Notes: generated from the letters alone by a model not told the origin. 64,000 nucleotides of DNA from Piliocolobus tephrosceles (GCF_002776525.5 NC_045441.1:72598200-72662199); one strand, 5' to 3'; shown: positions 1 to 12,180, numbered from the stretch's first letter. Translations and numbers: made by a program.

Positions 1-149
1 TATGAAAGATGGTGTGATATGGTAGAAAGATCTCAACATCTAAAAGTAAAAGGGATGGATTTGTATTATTATAGTTCTGAAACTAAATGACTTGTGCCCC
101 TTAATGGTGTCATAAATATCTATTCATCTAACTACTTAATACAAAGGGG

Positions 150-345
150 CTGGCCAGGGACAGCAAAGCACTGTACTGGACATTAGCGCTGGCTCTGTTC
201 CTAGCCAGTTGTGTGTTCGAGCAAATCTCTTTACCTCTGTAGCCTCAGTTTGTTCATCTGTAAAACATCTAGTTCGATAGTCTCTTAACCCTGTCCCAGG
301 TGAAGTATTCAGAAGGTTGCTGATGGTTTTAGGTCATGTGATCCT
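150..345 (+). repeat. MIR SINE fragment
   Basis: Decayed tRNA-derived SINE. The run around 230-265 ('cctcagtttgttcatctg' followed by taaaa) matches the MIR core, preceded by a degenerate 'tgtgtg...gagcaaatctctttacctct' segment. It is heavily diverged, so it is ancient and inactive. Edges are approximate. Confidence 0.75.
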
Positions 346-867
346 TTTCCAGCGCTAATATTCTGTTAATAGAAATTTTCCTCATGGCTCCTGCAGGAGC
401 TGTTTTAGCACTTTTCTGCATATAAAAGATGCTGATCACAGGTACCCTTGATGGGAGCTACCTCATTAGCACTGGCAGCTCCGGGTGTTAACTTTAGATC
501 AATCATTGTTACAGTGATCCCTGGTATTACACTAATTCATTCCTTTGATTATTGCATAATAATTCTACAATTTTTCTTAGTCACTACTAAGTATATTGGC
601 ATAGTACTTCACTTTTTGTGTGCATCATCTTCCTACTTCCATCAGAAACATATTTTTTGTTTTGTTTCATTTTAAAATGCTTTATGCCATTGAACAAGTT
701 TTAACTAAGCATCTGTATATACTACCTAACATTTTCTCGTTAGTCATTTGGAGAAATAATCTATAAGACACAAGATTCATTTTTCTCAATGTAATCTACA
801 ATCTTAGGTTAAATGGCTTGGAAGAACAGACTCCATATCTTTTTAACTTTACCTGCACTGATTATTC
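346..867. other. No recognised feature
   Basis: AT-rich sequence with no recognisable repeat, exon or RNA gene. A 75-codon open frame at 448-675 has no coding character that I can recognise. Confidence 0.6.
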
Positions 868-1066
868 ATCTGACCTCACACAGCCCATGTGTTTTCCACA
901 CTCTGTGTTTTCTGCATATGCTGTTCCCTCCATCTGAAACAAACTATCCCTCTCCCTGATTCACCACCAGCACACTCTTACCATGTTGAATGCACCTTCA
1001 TATCCCCAGGATCTATCATAGTACCTGACGCATCACATGTACTCAATAAATGTTTGAAATGAATTT
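868..1066 (+). repeat. L2 LINE 3' end
   Basis: The segment ends in 'tactcaataaatgtttgaaatgaa', split here as 'tactcaataaatg' plus 'tttgaaatgaa', which is the L2 3' terminus. Upstream lie degenerate copies of the L2 'gctgttccctccatctg' and 'atccccaggatct' motifs. It is an ancient 5'-truncated fragment with no coding capacity. Confidence 0.8.
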
Positions 1067-1212
1067 AACTTCTTTTGCACAATTACCAACAAAGGAAAAC
1101 CCACAAATGGCACTGAATAAAAGCTTTATGCTGTTGATGAGAGTCATCAGACCATGAACAAATACCACTCCATGTCTGAAAAAATACTAGGGTTTCAAAC
1201 AGATGATTTAGC

Positions 1213-1496
1213 TTTTGAGATGTAGTCTTGCTCTGTTGCCCAGGCTGGAGTGCAATGGCACAGTCTCGGCTCACTGTAACCTCTGCCTCCTGGGTTCAAG
1301 AGATTCTACTGCCTCAGCCTCCTTAGTAGCTAGAATTACAGGCATGCGCCACCACACCTGGCTAATTTTTGTATTTTTAGTAGAGATGGCGTTTCACCAT
1401 GTCGGTCAGGCTGGTCTTAAACTCCTGACCTCGTGATCCACCCGCCTCGGCCTCCCAAAGTGCTGGGATTACAGGCATGAGCCACCGCGCCCGGCC
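1213..1496 (-). mobile_element. Alu SINE, reverse orientation
   Basis: A full dimeric Alu read in reverse, from 'gagatgtagtcttgctctg' to 'ccaccgcgcccggcc'. The A-tail is almost gone, with only tttt at 1213-1216. A short match, tagctt, lies on both sides and may be the remnant of a target-site duplication. Divergence suggests AluS or AluY. The antisense frame at 1215-1436 is an Alu artefact, not a gene. Confidence 0.95.
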
Positions 1497-1968
1497 TAGC
1501 TTATATCTTAATGAAGAGAGTACAACAAATAAACCTGGTTAATTAAGGCCACCGTGAAACAAGCCTTCACCCAATTCAGACACATTTGATCACAAACATT
1601 TATTCTTAACCAAAGACTTCCAACTCACACCAAACATAATAACAAAAGTTAATTTTTGACAAATAAACATTGAGGGAAAATTGACAATAAGAGTTTATTA
1701 ACAATTTCAAACGTACTGTGACTAGAGTGTTTTTAATTCTTACTCTAATGTTATCAATTAAACATGTTACATTAATTTTAAAACATTCTGGCCATTATAT
1801 GAGATACACAGATAAATGGGATACAGTTTCTCTTCTCATAGAGATCTCCAGTGCAGCACCCCAATTTCTTGAAATTATATTTGTCTAGCCCATAATGTTG
1901 CAAATCGTACTGAATTACACTTGAACGCGTTCTTTACAGAAATATTTCTTAAAATGTTAGGGGCCAAT
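1497..1968. other. No recognised feature
   Basis: AT-rich sequence between two oppositely oriented Alus, with no repeat or exon recognised. Confidence 0.6.
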
Positions 1969-1985
1969 AAGAATTGGATAAAGCA

Positions 1986-2283
1986 GGCCGGGCGCGGTGG
2001 CTCACGCCTGTAATCCCAGCACTTTGGGAGGCCGAGGCGGGTGGATCACGAGGTCAGATGACCAAGACCATCCTGGCTAACACAGGTGAAATCCCGTCTC
2101 TTCTAAAAATACAAAAAAAAAAAAAAATTAGCCCGGCGTAGTAGCAGGCACCTGTGGTCCCAGGTAAGGAGAATGGAGCGAACCCGGGAGGCAGAGCTTG
2201 CAGTGAGCCGAGATCCTGCACACTGCACTCCAGCCTGGTCGACAGAGGAAGACTCAGTCTGGGGGGCGGGGGGAGGTGGGGGG
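1986..2283 (+). mobile_element. Alu SINE with G-rich end in place of an A-tail
   Basis: Dimeric Alu starting 'ggccgggcgcggtggctc'. It is flanked by a 17-bp target-site duplication with one mismatch, 1969-1985 (aagaattggataaagca) and 2284-2300 (aagaattgggtaaagca). The right monomer lacks about 20 bp after 'gtggtcccag'. Where an A-tail should follow 'gactcagtct' there is instead a G-rich run at 2261-2283 (G6-C-G6-AGGT-G6). The duplication begins directly after the G-run, so the G tract occupies the tail position. Confidence 0.93.
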
Positions 2284-2430
2284 AAGAATTGGGTAAAGCA
2301 AAGATGAAGCTAGAAAAGTGAACCAAAACTTAGGAGAGGTCTGCAAGGATAAAATAGATTTTATACTAGGGTCCAAAGCAACTCTGCTGTGGGACCACTC
2401 TAAATAGACAAAACAACAAGAGGACTTTAT

Positions 2431-2431
<1 letters not shown>

Positions 2432-2475
<44 letters not shown>

Positions 2476-2595
2476 NNNNNNNNNNNNNNNNNNNNNNNNN
2501 NNNNNNNNNNNNNNNNNNNNNNNNNNNNNNNNNNNNNNNNNNNNNNNNNNNNNNNNNNNNNNNNNNNNNNNNNNNCCCCCCCCCCCCCCCCCCCC
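2432..2595. other. Poly-C tract containing a 100-N assembly gap
   Basis: C44 at 2432-2475, N100 at 2476-2575 and C20 at 2576-2595. A round 100 N is the usual placeholder for a gap of unknown size. The long pure C run (G run on the other strand) on both sides suggests failed sequencing or an assembler end artefact. Reverse-frame open reading frames across it are poly-glycine artefacts. Confidence 0.95.
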
Positions 2596-5500
2596 ACCGC
2601 CCGCCATAGGAGTAGTTACTGTGCAGACCACAAACCTGCAGGCAGTCGTAACAGCCTAAATGGCACAAGCAGCAACCAACAGGAAGTGACCCATTCCTTA
2701 ACAGGAGGCTGTGTGGACTCACAGGAGCCTGCGATTTGGCTGAGAGCAGTGGGAGTGAGAGTAATAAGAGATTTTTGGTGATCACGAGAGGATGAGAGAA
2801 GCTCAGCTACCCTGAACACTGGCATAGCTGCCCATCCACTACAGCCAGCAAACAGCTCCAGTGCTGGCTGTAGTGAACAACAACCAGAGGAAGCTAGGCT
2901 GCAACTGGAGAAAAAACACTGGAGATGCAAAAGGACTGTAAATGAGAAACTCCCGCAGACTCCCAGAGATGTTGTAGAAGGGGAAAGGGTACATAAGAGA
3001 GACATAAGGAGTTCTAGGCAGAGTAAAGGAAAAGGAAAAATGTATCTACTCAAGGGAAAGATGTGAATTTATATAACGGCAATTAAACCAAGCACCTAGA
3101 GGTAGTGTTTATTGAACTTCTGGACTAACTGCTGGCATAACCTTCTTCTGAACCCATAACTTGGTGAGTTCTGTAGACGCTTGGGCTACTAAACAATAGT
3201 ACTAGTGTACTAGTGACCTAAAACACTTAGGAAATCACCTACTTTAGAGAGTACTTGAAATAGGATAAATGTATTCCTCTTATCCAACATTTTCTCTCAA
3301 AAGTATCCTCTAACTCCATCAAGCTTTAACTAATCCTGTCTAATTATTCTTCATTTTCATTGGTAACATATAAGATTGAGAGGCTTATATTTGCTGATAC
3401 TAAAGATTATTTTATAACCGTATATAAAGTTGTAAAATATATATATAAAACTATGTATGTTTATATATATGTAAACACTAATTCTTTGGGCAACTATTTG
3501 GTAATGTAATCTAATTACTTTGGTGACAAAAAGTTAGATTGAGAGTACATTTTATCAAGTCATTTTATAAGTTTCAAATAAACTTTAATTAATTTATAAC
3601 CTGTAAAATGCATTGTTTTACTATCAATAAAAATCATCTTGTTCATAGCTAAATTAATCTTTAATTTTCTTCTAAATTAAATGCATTTGCATTTTCTTTT
3701 AATATAGTGCCTTGTATATTTGGAAACTAAGCATAGAGAGGAAGGTTTATTTCTTTCTTTTTTCATTTCACAATCATGGGATGGGCTCCATATGGCCGGG
3801 AGCTTTTGTCAGACTTCACATTCTAATACGTTGATCATCTGGTTTTGTGCTATCATAGTTCCTTTTTCCTCTCTGGGGAAACTCATGTCTGTTGCTGGCA
3901 TCTGTCCCCTGCCTTTCCCTGTAAATATCTTAGCAAATAATTCATTTAATGTCTACTCTTCCTATTAACAAACTAGCATTTTCTCTTTGGTCTGTCATTT
4001 CTTAAATGCACTTCTAAATACCTTCCCATTATTTCTTTATTCACATTCTGACAACCTTCTACTTAAATGGAATCCAACTGCAACATCAACTCTCTAAGGA
4101 ATCATAGATCTTAGTATAAATGTTATAACCTTAGAAATTTTTAAATTTAGTTTAATTCCCAAATTCTGTGATTGTCAACCTGGTTAAATATAGCATGGGG
4201 AATTTCTTCAAAAACTGCCCTTTATAATTATTCTAGTTTCCTTAGGTCTCAACACCAAATCAGTATGAAACAAGGTACATCTATAACTTTCCTGTCTGTT
4301 GTCAAGATAACTCTGGTATATCAGACAGGACATCACAGATGGCTACATTCAACCTGTACCATGCTTTCAGAGACTCGGAGACTAAAGGACACAATTGGAA
4401 TAAACAGAAAAGAGACGCAATATTTGCTGAACAGTGTAAATTTGTAGCAGGGTTAGCATTTCTGCATAGGCCCATATACTTTAGCGTGATGAGAAAACAT
4501 ATTTGGTTCAGAAGGCTTTTCCCCCTTAATCACCTTGGTTGGCTCTTTACAGTTCTTGATAAATAATGAGATTTGAAACAACAGAGTATAAAACTATAGG
4601 TCCCAAACAGTATGTTTTCTCTCTGGCCTTTAAGTCCTGTGTCATAATGGATTAGATATATTTAAGTTGCTACTTCTTTACCTCTTTACCCAGTTAAGCA
4701 ACTTACTAATATTCCTACAAGTACTAGAAAACTATAAAGAGGCAGCCAAGATCTGTATTGATAAATAAGCACATCTTGGATTCTTGTGTCACCAGCCATC
4801 ACTTCTTTTCTTTTCCAGTAATGTAAATGTATTTATTCAACATTTCTCTATATATCCATGCATTTTTGTGAGCTTACACTTTGCTAGACAAAGTGACATT
4901 TTAAATATATGTATTCCAATAATATACAAACAGCAAATTCTTTTGTCCAAAATGTGTTATCTAACTAAAATAAAATAAAAATCACGATTGTATAGATGAG
5001 GACTGATTTGGGGCTTTCAGGTGGAGTGTTATGCAAATGACTTCAGTTTACAGCTACTCATCTTAGCATACACAAGTCAACTAAAGTACAGAGCACCAGA
5101 ATTCCATCCTTTGCTTTGATAGACTATTTGTACAAAATTTAAACACTGTTTTTAAACTAGTTACATTATTGCACACAATAGATGCTTAGAATAACACACA
5201 TCTTAGATGTAGGGAGTTACAATCCTTTCTAGTTATTTAATTTATAATACTTCTTTTCAAGGCTGTGTGTAAAGTATAGCAGCAACTGCACTGAAATGTT
5301 AATTCCCAATAAAACTTTACACTTTTATTTTTTGTTAACACATCTGTGGTTACATTGTTAAGAAAACCATCCAGACTCTGCTTGCAAATCTAAAGCCTAT
5401 CCATAGAGCTTTGTTAGTTTACACAGCCAAACAGTATAGAAAACTAGATAATTAGAGGTAGCTGGAGCAAAGAATGACCAACGAGTGGCAAAAGAGAAGG

Positions 5501-5669
5501 CTAGATGGAAATGGGTGTCTGTGATTAGCAGCTGAATTTACTAATTTATTGGAAGTCAGTTAAACATTATAAATGGCCTAAAACACCAGAAAAAGACACA
5601 TATTTGTCCATGCAAGGCCTCCATATCTTTACAAATGTTATCCTTTTGGGGGAATGTATCATTATTCTC
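2596..5669. other. No recognised gene; mixed single-copy-like sequence
   Basis: From 2596 to about 3060 the sequence is less AT-rich and contains a perfect hairpin, listed separately. A 145-codon reverse frame at 2616-3053 has no recognised motif. From 3060 to 5669 it is AT-rich with short TA-rich runs near 3440-3470. I see no exon, promoter or interspersed repeat that I can name. Short forward frames such as 3720-3968 and 4172-4447 are unrecognised and probably random. Confidence 0.55.
2837..2875. repeat. Perfect 14-bp inverted repeat (hairpin)
   Basis: The left arm at 2837-2850 reads cactacagccagca. The right arm at 2862-2875 is its exact reverse complement, tgctggctgtagtg. The 11-nt loop occupies 2851-2861. 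It lies in unnamed sequence, so it may be chance, part of an unidentified element, or an RNA structure. Confidence 0.9.
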
Positions 5670-5915
5670 ATCCACCTTTACCTGGATAACCTATACTCAT
5701 ACTTTAAAATGTACCACAGATGTTAACCATCACTCTATCTGTCCAAAGTGCTCCATTAGCATCCTGTACTCACCATATTGTATGGAAGTTGTCTACGAAT
5801 GCTGCAATGATTAACTTGGAAGAAAGTCTATGTCTTCTGTTTCTGCAATCTCACTACCTGACACTGTTCCTGGCACATTGTATTTGTTCAATAACTGATT
5901 GTTGAATGAATAAAC
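5670..5915 (+). repeat. L2 LINE 3' end
   Basis: Degenerate 'cctggataacctatactcat' followed near the end by 'cctggcacattg' and 'gttgaatgaataaac', the L2 3' signature. Ancient and non-coding. Confidence 0.75.
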
Positions 5916-6024
5916 AAATCACCAACTTTAAGAAAAAAGCAACAATGTGAGGAAATTATAATCAGGAAAAGATATGAAGTACACTGTATATCAATTCTGG
6001 TCTCAAATATTAATAGGAGACTGA

Positions 6025-6305
6025 TAAAACTAATATTTATTGACTTCTGCCTAAAAATTAGAATATTGAATTTAAAAATTTTAAAAATAAAATAAAAATT
6101 ATTAAATAGATGTTACATTACAGAAATTTATGTATATTATATTAGGCATTTTGAGGTAGGTATTCTTAGCCCCATTTTAGAGATAAACTAAAGCCTAAGA
6201 AGGTAAATAACTTACCCAATAATATATAAAATAAATAGAAGAGCTGAGTTTTGAATCTTGGTCTCTCTGACTCCAGAGTTCCTATTCTCCCACCTACACT
6301 GCAAG
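6025..6305 (-). repeat. MIR SINE, reverse orientation
   Basis: Contains 'gaggtaggtattcttagc' and 'ccccattttagagataaact' followed by 'ttgaatcttggtctctctga', matching the MIR core read in reverse. Highly diverged. Confidence 0.8.
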
Positions 6306-7059
6306 ATCAGGAGGATTTAGCCTAACCTTTGTTCTATTTTAGGGTTTACTCATCCATACCCAGTCCAAAAAACCTGTCAGCCCTGGCAGGAAATACTCTC
6401 AGGGTTGCTCTGTCACTAAGTTGGCTTAGAAAAATTATATATTTCATCTGGACCTGTCTACACCAGTAAGGGCTTGACTATAAGATACACCTTGAAATGC
6501 TGGCCTTGGTTTCTAGGTCGATTGTTCCTGATGAGCGTTCATACCTCATCACAGTGATGTATGGATCCTCATTAGTTAGCATCCCTTCTGTGATAGGTCT
6601 CCAGAGAGCATGATTTACTCTTTGGTGCATGCTGCTGGCTATCAGCATGGTTCACCAAAATTGACAAGAACCTGATTCATTAACGCAGCTACAATTCAAC
6701 CCCTCTGTGACTATGGTCACATTTTTCCAGTCTGTCTATTGATCAGCATCTACCATGCTTATCTCTGGCATGGAAGCCTGGAACCCCAAACTCCTTTAGA
6801 GTGAGTTTTGTTTCCATTCTGCCTCCAGAGGTTTGCTTGCCAGTCTCAGACCTTCAGAAGCTCTCCATATGAATGCACCCATATTTCTTAGTAGAGATTA
6901 ATTGCAAAGAATGAACTTTCTTCTTAAATATAATGTGTTTTCTGAACATAAAATATAGCAGAGGTCCACAGAGAAGTGTAATAGTCATATACTCAGGAAG
7001 CGAATATACTGAGAGAAACAAAGAGACCCAAAGAATAGTCAAGAAGTCTCCCATTTACT
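6306..7059. other. No recognised feature
   Basis: Unremarkable sequence of moderate composition. I recognise no repeat, exon or RNA gene. Confidence 0.55.
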
Positions 7060-7169
7060 CAGTTTAGTTATCCCTTTAGGCAAGCCACAGAATTTTTCTC
7101 ATCTCCAATTTTTCCATTTATGCAATAGAAATATTAATACCTGCCTTGCAGAATTGCAGCAAGGATTGA

Positions 7170-7172
<3 letters not shown>
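7060..7172 (+). repeat. MIR SINE fragment
   Basis: The order 'aggcaagccacagaattttt', 'ccatttatgcaatagaaata', 'ttaatacctgccttgcag' follows the central MIR sequence. It runs directly into the (TG)n tract. Confidence 0.7.
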
Positions 7173-7173
<1 letters not shown>

Positions 7174-7220
<47 letters not shown>

Positions 7221-7230
7221 NNNNNNNNNN

Positions 7231-7277
<47 letters not shown>
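7174..7277. repeat. (TG)n microsatellite with a 10-N gap
   Basis: Uninterrupted TG dinucleotides at 7174-7220 and 7231-7277, split by ten Ns at 7221-7230. The array length is therefore not resolved. Such tracts are usually length-polymorphic. Confidence 0.97.
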
Positions 7278-7278
<1 letters not shown>

Positions 7279-7639
7279 TATATGTTTGTAAGTACTAGGG
7301 ACATTGATTAAAAATGTACCCTACAAAAAACAACTGTACAATTGATATTTTCACAAAAGAAAAAATAATTTTAATTAGGCACAACTCCAATACTGTATCT
7401 TATTTACAAACCAAGTAGACAATAGATCTTTACCTTGTTATGTGGAGTAGCTTTCAAGATTGTGGCTATCTTTAACTTCTTCATCAATAAATAAATGCAA
7501 TACTGATAATATTGATCCCCTTGTTTTAGGCTCAAACAGTGTTTTCTTCTAGTCTATGAAGATATTCAATGCTCAATAAATGTTACTCATAAAATAATTT
7601 GGGGAAGATGTATTTGTTTTCAAGTAGCACTATCTTCCT
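7278..7639. other. No recognised feature
   Basis: AT-rich sequence with nothing recognised. Confidence 0.55.
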
Positions 7640-7935
7640 GTAGCTACTACTACTGCTAATGATAGCAATAAGAGGACCTAATGAATATCAAACACTTAGT
7701 CTTTGCCAAAGACTATTATAATCCCTTTCATGAAATAATTCAGTTAATTATCATACACACATGTACACACACACAAACTATGTAAGCACAGAACTACTAT
7801 TATTCCAAATGTATGCATGAAAGCATGAAGCATGAAGCAGTTAGGTAGCTTGCCCAAGGTAATACAGCTAGTAACAAAGTTGAAATACAAAGCCAGCACT
7901 GCACTTAACTCTAATTCCACACAGCTTCTTTGACT
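7640..7935 (-). repeat. MIR SINE, reverse orientation
   Basis: Contains 'tagcttgcccaaggtaatac' followed by 'agctagtaacaaagttg', the MIR tRNA-related end in reverse. A small (CA)-rich patch near 7755-7775 interrupts it. Confidence 0.85.
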
Positions 7936-8299
7936 CAGAAAATATCACATGCTTTCACAAACCAACACACAAATTTGAAATATATTTGCATTTTTGAGTA
8001 TATATCTGAAATATTATTTCTCCATAGTGGCCTCTAATTTAGGAACATTACCAGAGGTATCTATCCTCAAATTATATCTGAGAACTTGATATTTTTCTCA
8101 TAATGTATTCGGTTTGAAAGCATGAATCTTAATTGAAACAGTTTATGTTAATAATGCCTGCTTTTATTTATGTTTGGCTATCTCATTCAAATAACTTTTG
8201 CTTCTATTTATACTTTTTTTCCTAAAGCCAATTTGTATTCCTTTTATTAGGCTTAAAATAACTATGTTTATATTGGGTTGTGGTGGTATTTTGACATGG
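7936..8299. other. No recognised feature
   Basis: AT-rich sequence with nothing recognised. Confidence 0.5.
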
Positions 8300-8540
8300 C
8301 ATATAAAAATAGAGCAATAATGCCTAATAATTATTGAGAATTCATTATTTGTCAGCAACCCTGCTAAGATGTTTCCAATATATCACCTTGTTTTGTAATA
8401 GAAATTATGCCAGTGTTTTAGATGGAGGTATGTAACTTGACTAAAGCAATCTTGATGGTAAGTAATAAAGCAAGATTCCAATTCAGGTCTGTCTCATTCA
8501 AAATCCATGTTCTTTTCACTCTACCACCTTGCCTCTTCCC
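8300..8540 (-). repeat. MIR SINE, reverse orientation
   Basis: 'aattattgagaattcattat' followed by 'gtcagcaaccctgctaagat', then 'ttccaattcaggtctgtctc', follows reverse MIR order. Ancient and diverged. Confidence 0.7.
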
Positions 8541-8904
8541 TTAACAGCACACAGGGGAAGGAACAGATGCTCAGGCCAGGAAAAGTAATGAGGAAAGAGA
8601 TGGCAGAGCAGACTGTGGGATAAGAAAGAACCATTTGAAAGAAAATGTCTCAAAGTTGGAAAAGGAGAAAGGACCCACCGTAGTTAGCACACAGTGTTGA
8701 TATAAGGTGAAACCACTTAGGTCACCTCTATGAAACAATGGTATTCCCTGACTTTCATTCTCACTTATTATTTCTTCAAAATGCAGACTTCTTTTATTAA
8801 TTGCCTCAACCATCACAACAGTTCAGCTGTATAGAGATTAAAAAACAATTAGACAAGACTGTATTGGATTTTTCTTTCAAGCTGTTTTCTAAAGAGGCAA
8901 CAGA
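8541..8904. other. No recognised feature
   Basis: No repeat or exon recognised. The reverse frame at 8571-8816 is unrecognised. Confidence 0.5.
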
Positions 8905-9050
8905 ATGTTTACATTTATTATTTCATTCCATCCTAAAACTCTCTCTTTAGAAGTGGTGACAGGATTAAGATTTATGCAATAATCTTATGATAGAATCAGT
9001 GCCAGACCCAAATTTTCTGAACAGGAGTGTTTTTCTGTACCAAACTTATC
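8905..9050 (-). repeat. Possible MIR fragment, reverse orientation
   Basis: 'tttacatttattatttcatt' followed by 'ccatcctaaaactct' weakly resembles a reverse MIR. The similarity is low and could be chance. Confidence 0.35.
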
Positions 9051-10715
9051 TAAAACATTAAAACTACTCAAGACCTAAAATGACCTCAAAAAAATCACAG
9101 AACCATTCCTCCCATGTAGAAAGAGCTTCATTAAGACAACTCAAGAAATATAAATAGCCATTCTGTTTTTAAAGACCTTAATGGGAGGTAATTATACCGT
9201 CTTCCACAGTACCTCATTCCAGTGCTCTAAAATGTTTCTCTTTCTAAAACTGAGGGAAAGCATCAGTATGTTCATTCTTTCTGGCAAATACATGAGACAG
9301 AAAGTCTCTGAAACCAAACGTCATACTGGCAATCAAAAAGAACGTTTTTAGAATGCTCAGACACATATCTGTCCAAGAAAGCTTCAATGGCCAAAGACAG
9401 CTGGGTGTTTAATATGATAAAATCTTAGTCAAACATATGGTCTTAACATGATAGTATTTTCCTGTAATAACGTTACCAATTGTTTCTCTTTCACATAGAA
9501 ATAAAACTGTTCATTTAAGCACTATGAACATACAAAAATAACGTACGTAATTTATTTAACTATTTGTACAGAAATATTCTTGCCTTAAAAAGTAATCTGA
9601 AAAATGTGTAGCCTTTATTAGAGTTGAAAGGTATGTATCTGTGGAGTCCTGTCTTAACTGTCCACAGACCATGGTAGGGCAATTTTTTATTTCTTGTTAA
9701 AGAACATGATGATGATTCAGGGAGATGAGCACATCCCAAGTAGATAAGACCATGTCAGAGGTGCTATCAGCGTAGATATTACCTAACACACTGTATATGG
9801 ATTTCAATGATTAGAAAGCAGTATCAGAAGGGAACCCATAGTGAAAAACCTTCCAGACCACAAATCCTTGAAGAAGCTGGAACAAAGAGACCCTGTTGCT
9901 AACCCTCTACATAGAAAAAGAAAACTCTTCTGGGATGCAGGTAACTGAAGCATCGAAAAGTTTTTCAAATTGCTTTTATATTGTGATACATATTGGACCA
10001 CAGACATATATGTTAAAGAATACATTTTTTTCTGGTAAATTATGATATTGGGCAGCCTAAAGGTAATGCTAATAGAAGTTACAACTTCTGTTAAAACAGT
10101 AGAGGATGAATTCCACTGAGATTAAATGGAAAGGAAAGGAGGGAGGGGACAAAAGGACTTGGATATGTTGGCAGAAAAGATGCATGAGTTTACATGAGAA
10201 GCTTTGCATTGGATAATTCAGACAATAGTTGGTACCATTAAATCAGTAAGTTACAAAAAGTCATAAATTTGGGGTTAGTTAAGTTCAATTTTATATAATC
10301 CTTGGTAAACCCAATTTGGTTTTAAACATTGGTTTTAAGTAGAAATGTTTAGGAAGAAAAAAGGGATAGAACTTGTGAGAGATTTCAACACTAAAAATGT
10401 AAATTTCAGAAAAGTAAATTTTCCAGAGAAGAGTTATTAGACTAGAAAGCAAAGGACACTATCTCAAAGGACATCTACATTTAGGAGAGGGAGCGGAATA
10501 AAAAGTCAGAACCAAAGAAAGAGAATCAAAGGCAGAGGAAGTTCATCTCAAAAGATGCAGCAGCCATTCCAAATGCCAGAAGGCCCAGAAAATGACATTG
10601 GTTTGCATCACTACGAGTTACTGATAACCTTCAAGAGAGCAATTCCAGTACTTGTTTATAATAGAAAATATTCTGAATCCTTAACAACTCAAGACTGGGG
10701 TTCTGATTAGCAAGA
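9051..10715. other. No recognised feature
   Basis: AT-rich sequence with scattered purine-rich patches (for example 10130-10150 and 10480-10530). No repeat, exon or RNA gene is recognised. Confidence 0.55.
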
Positions 10716-11029
10716 TATCAGCAATATGGCAGAATAGGACTTTCCAGTTCTCATTCCCTGGCTTCCTGCAGAAACATCAATTTGAACAACTATCTATGGA
10801 TGAAAATATTTTTATAAGAGCTAAGGAAACAGGTGAAAGATTGTAGCACCTGAGTGTGACACAAAAATAAGAAAAGATACATTAAAGAGAGTAGGAAGGA
10901 CAGTTGTACATTACCCACATCAATGCTTCTCATGTAGCACAGCATGGAGAGAAATACTCTCTGCTTGAGGGAAAGGGAGGGAAGTAAGCAATGGACTTTG
11001 CCTTCGACTCCAATACTAGGCTCACCCCA

Positions 11030-12180
11030 GTAAAACACAGCTGGGCAAGCCCACATGCTTCCAGAATTCAGGCTAGTACCCTCAGACTCAACCTCCAAGC
11101 TAGTACCAAAACCAGTTGAGTTCCTATAGCCCTAAGTTTCATACTGTCCCCTAGGCCAGGTCTGAGATTCAGGCCAACCCCAGTGCCAGGCCAAACCCCA
11201 CATCCCTAGTAATCAGGCCAGCATCTTCAGACTCAACCTCTAGGTCAGGCCCTTTGGTCTCCATGTCTACCCCAGGTTTCAGACCAGCCCAGAGCTGGGT
11301 GGACTCACACAGCCCCAGGCTTCAGGTCCACACAGGACTAGCTTAGCACTCCTGGTCTTGGGACCTAGGTTGGTACCTATGGACACATGCTCCATGTCTG
11401 CCCAGTCTCAGACTCGCCCCAGCAGCCCCACACACCAGCAAATCCAAGGTCCAGGCCTCCTCCAGCAAATACAGGCTTCAGATCCATCTCAGTAAATTCC
11501 AGCAATTTACTGGCTCAGACATACTCAAGCCCCAGGACCATCCCTATGGACCCAAGTTCCAGGATGGCCCTCATAGAATTAGTCTCCAGGTCAGCACTCA
11601 CACACCCATGCTCCAGGCAAACCCCAGAGGACCCAGGCTTCACGCCAGTCCCCATGGACTCATATGCCAGTTGGACCCAGAGTCGAATCTGGCTTCAGCA
11701 TACCCAGGGTTTGGTCTAACTGCAGTAGACCCCTGAGTGCCAGGGTAGTGCTAGGGCAGCCCTCATGAACCCTGCAGACCCAGGCTCCAGGCTAACCTCC
11801 AGTGGACCCAGAAGACATACTTGCCCCCATGAACACAGGCTTCAGGCCTGCTACAGCAACAAACCAGACCCTATGGACTCAAGCTCCAAGCCTGTTCTAG
11901 TAGACCCAAGTCCTAGGCCTATCCCAGTGCCTAGTCAGCCCCTGCAGACTCAGGCTCAAAGCCTGTTCACCAGTACATCAGCCTTTGTGGACCCAAGTTT
12001 TAGGCCAGCCCCTGCAGATACAGGCTCCCATGGACTCAATCAACAGGTCTACCCAAGTGGATCCAGGACCCAGGCCCGATCTCATGGACCCAGGCATCAG
12101 GCTTGCCTCCCTGCTGAACCCAAGAATCAAGCCAGCTTGCATGAGAACTCCAGTAGCAAGCTTACCTGTAGACTATGGTA
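11030..12180 (+). repeat. Degenerate minisatellite in the L1M 5' region
   Basis: Dozens of imperfect, irregularly spaced units built around 'gacccaggctccaggc' and 'cagcccc' steps. The block is much richer in C and G than the flanks. It sits between the L1 leader and ORF1, so it is most likely the tandemly expanded 5' UTR of the old L1. The period keeps some frames open by chance (11387-11719 and 11765-12181), giving proline- and serine-rich translations without conserved domains. Confidence 0.75.

Noticed and set aside
2254..2785. Reverse-strand open frames with poly-glycine
   Set aside because: They run through the poly-C tract and the N gap; the glycines are an artefact.
11030..12180. CRISPR-like array
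   Set aside because: Units are imperfect and irregular, there are no unique spacers, and the genome is primate.
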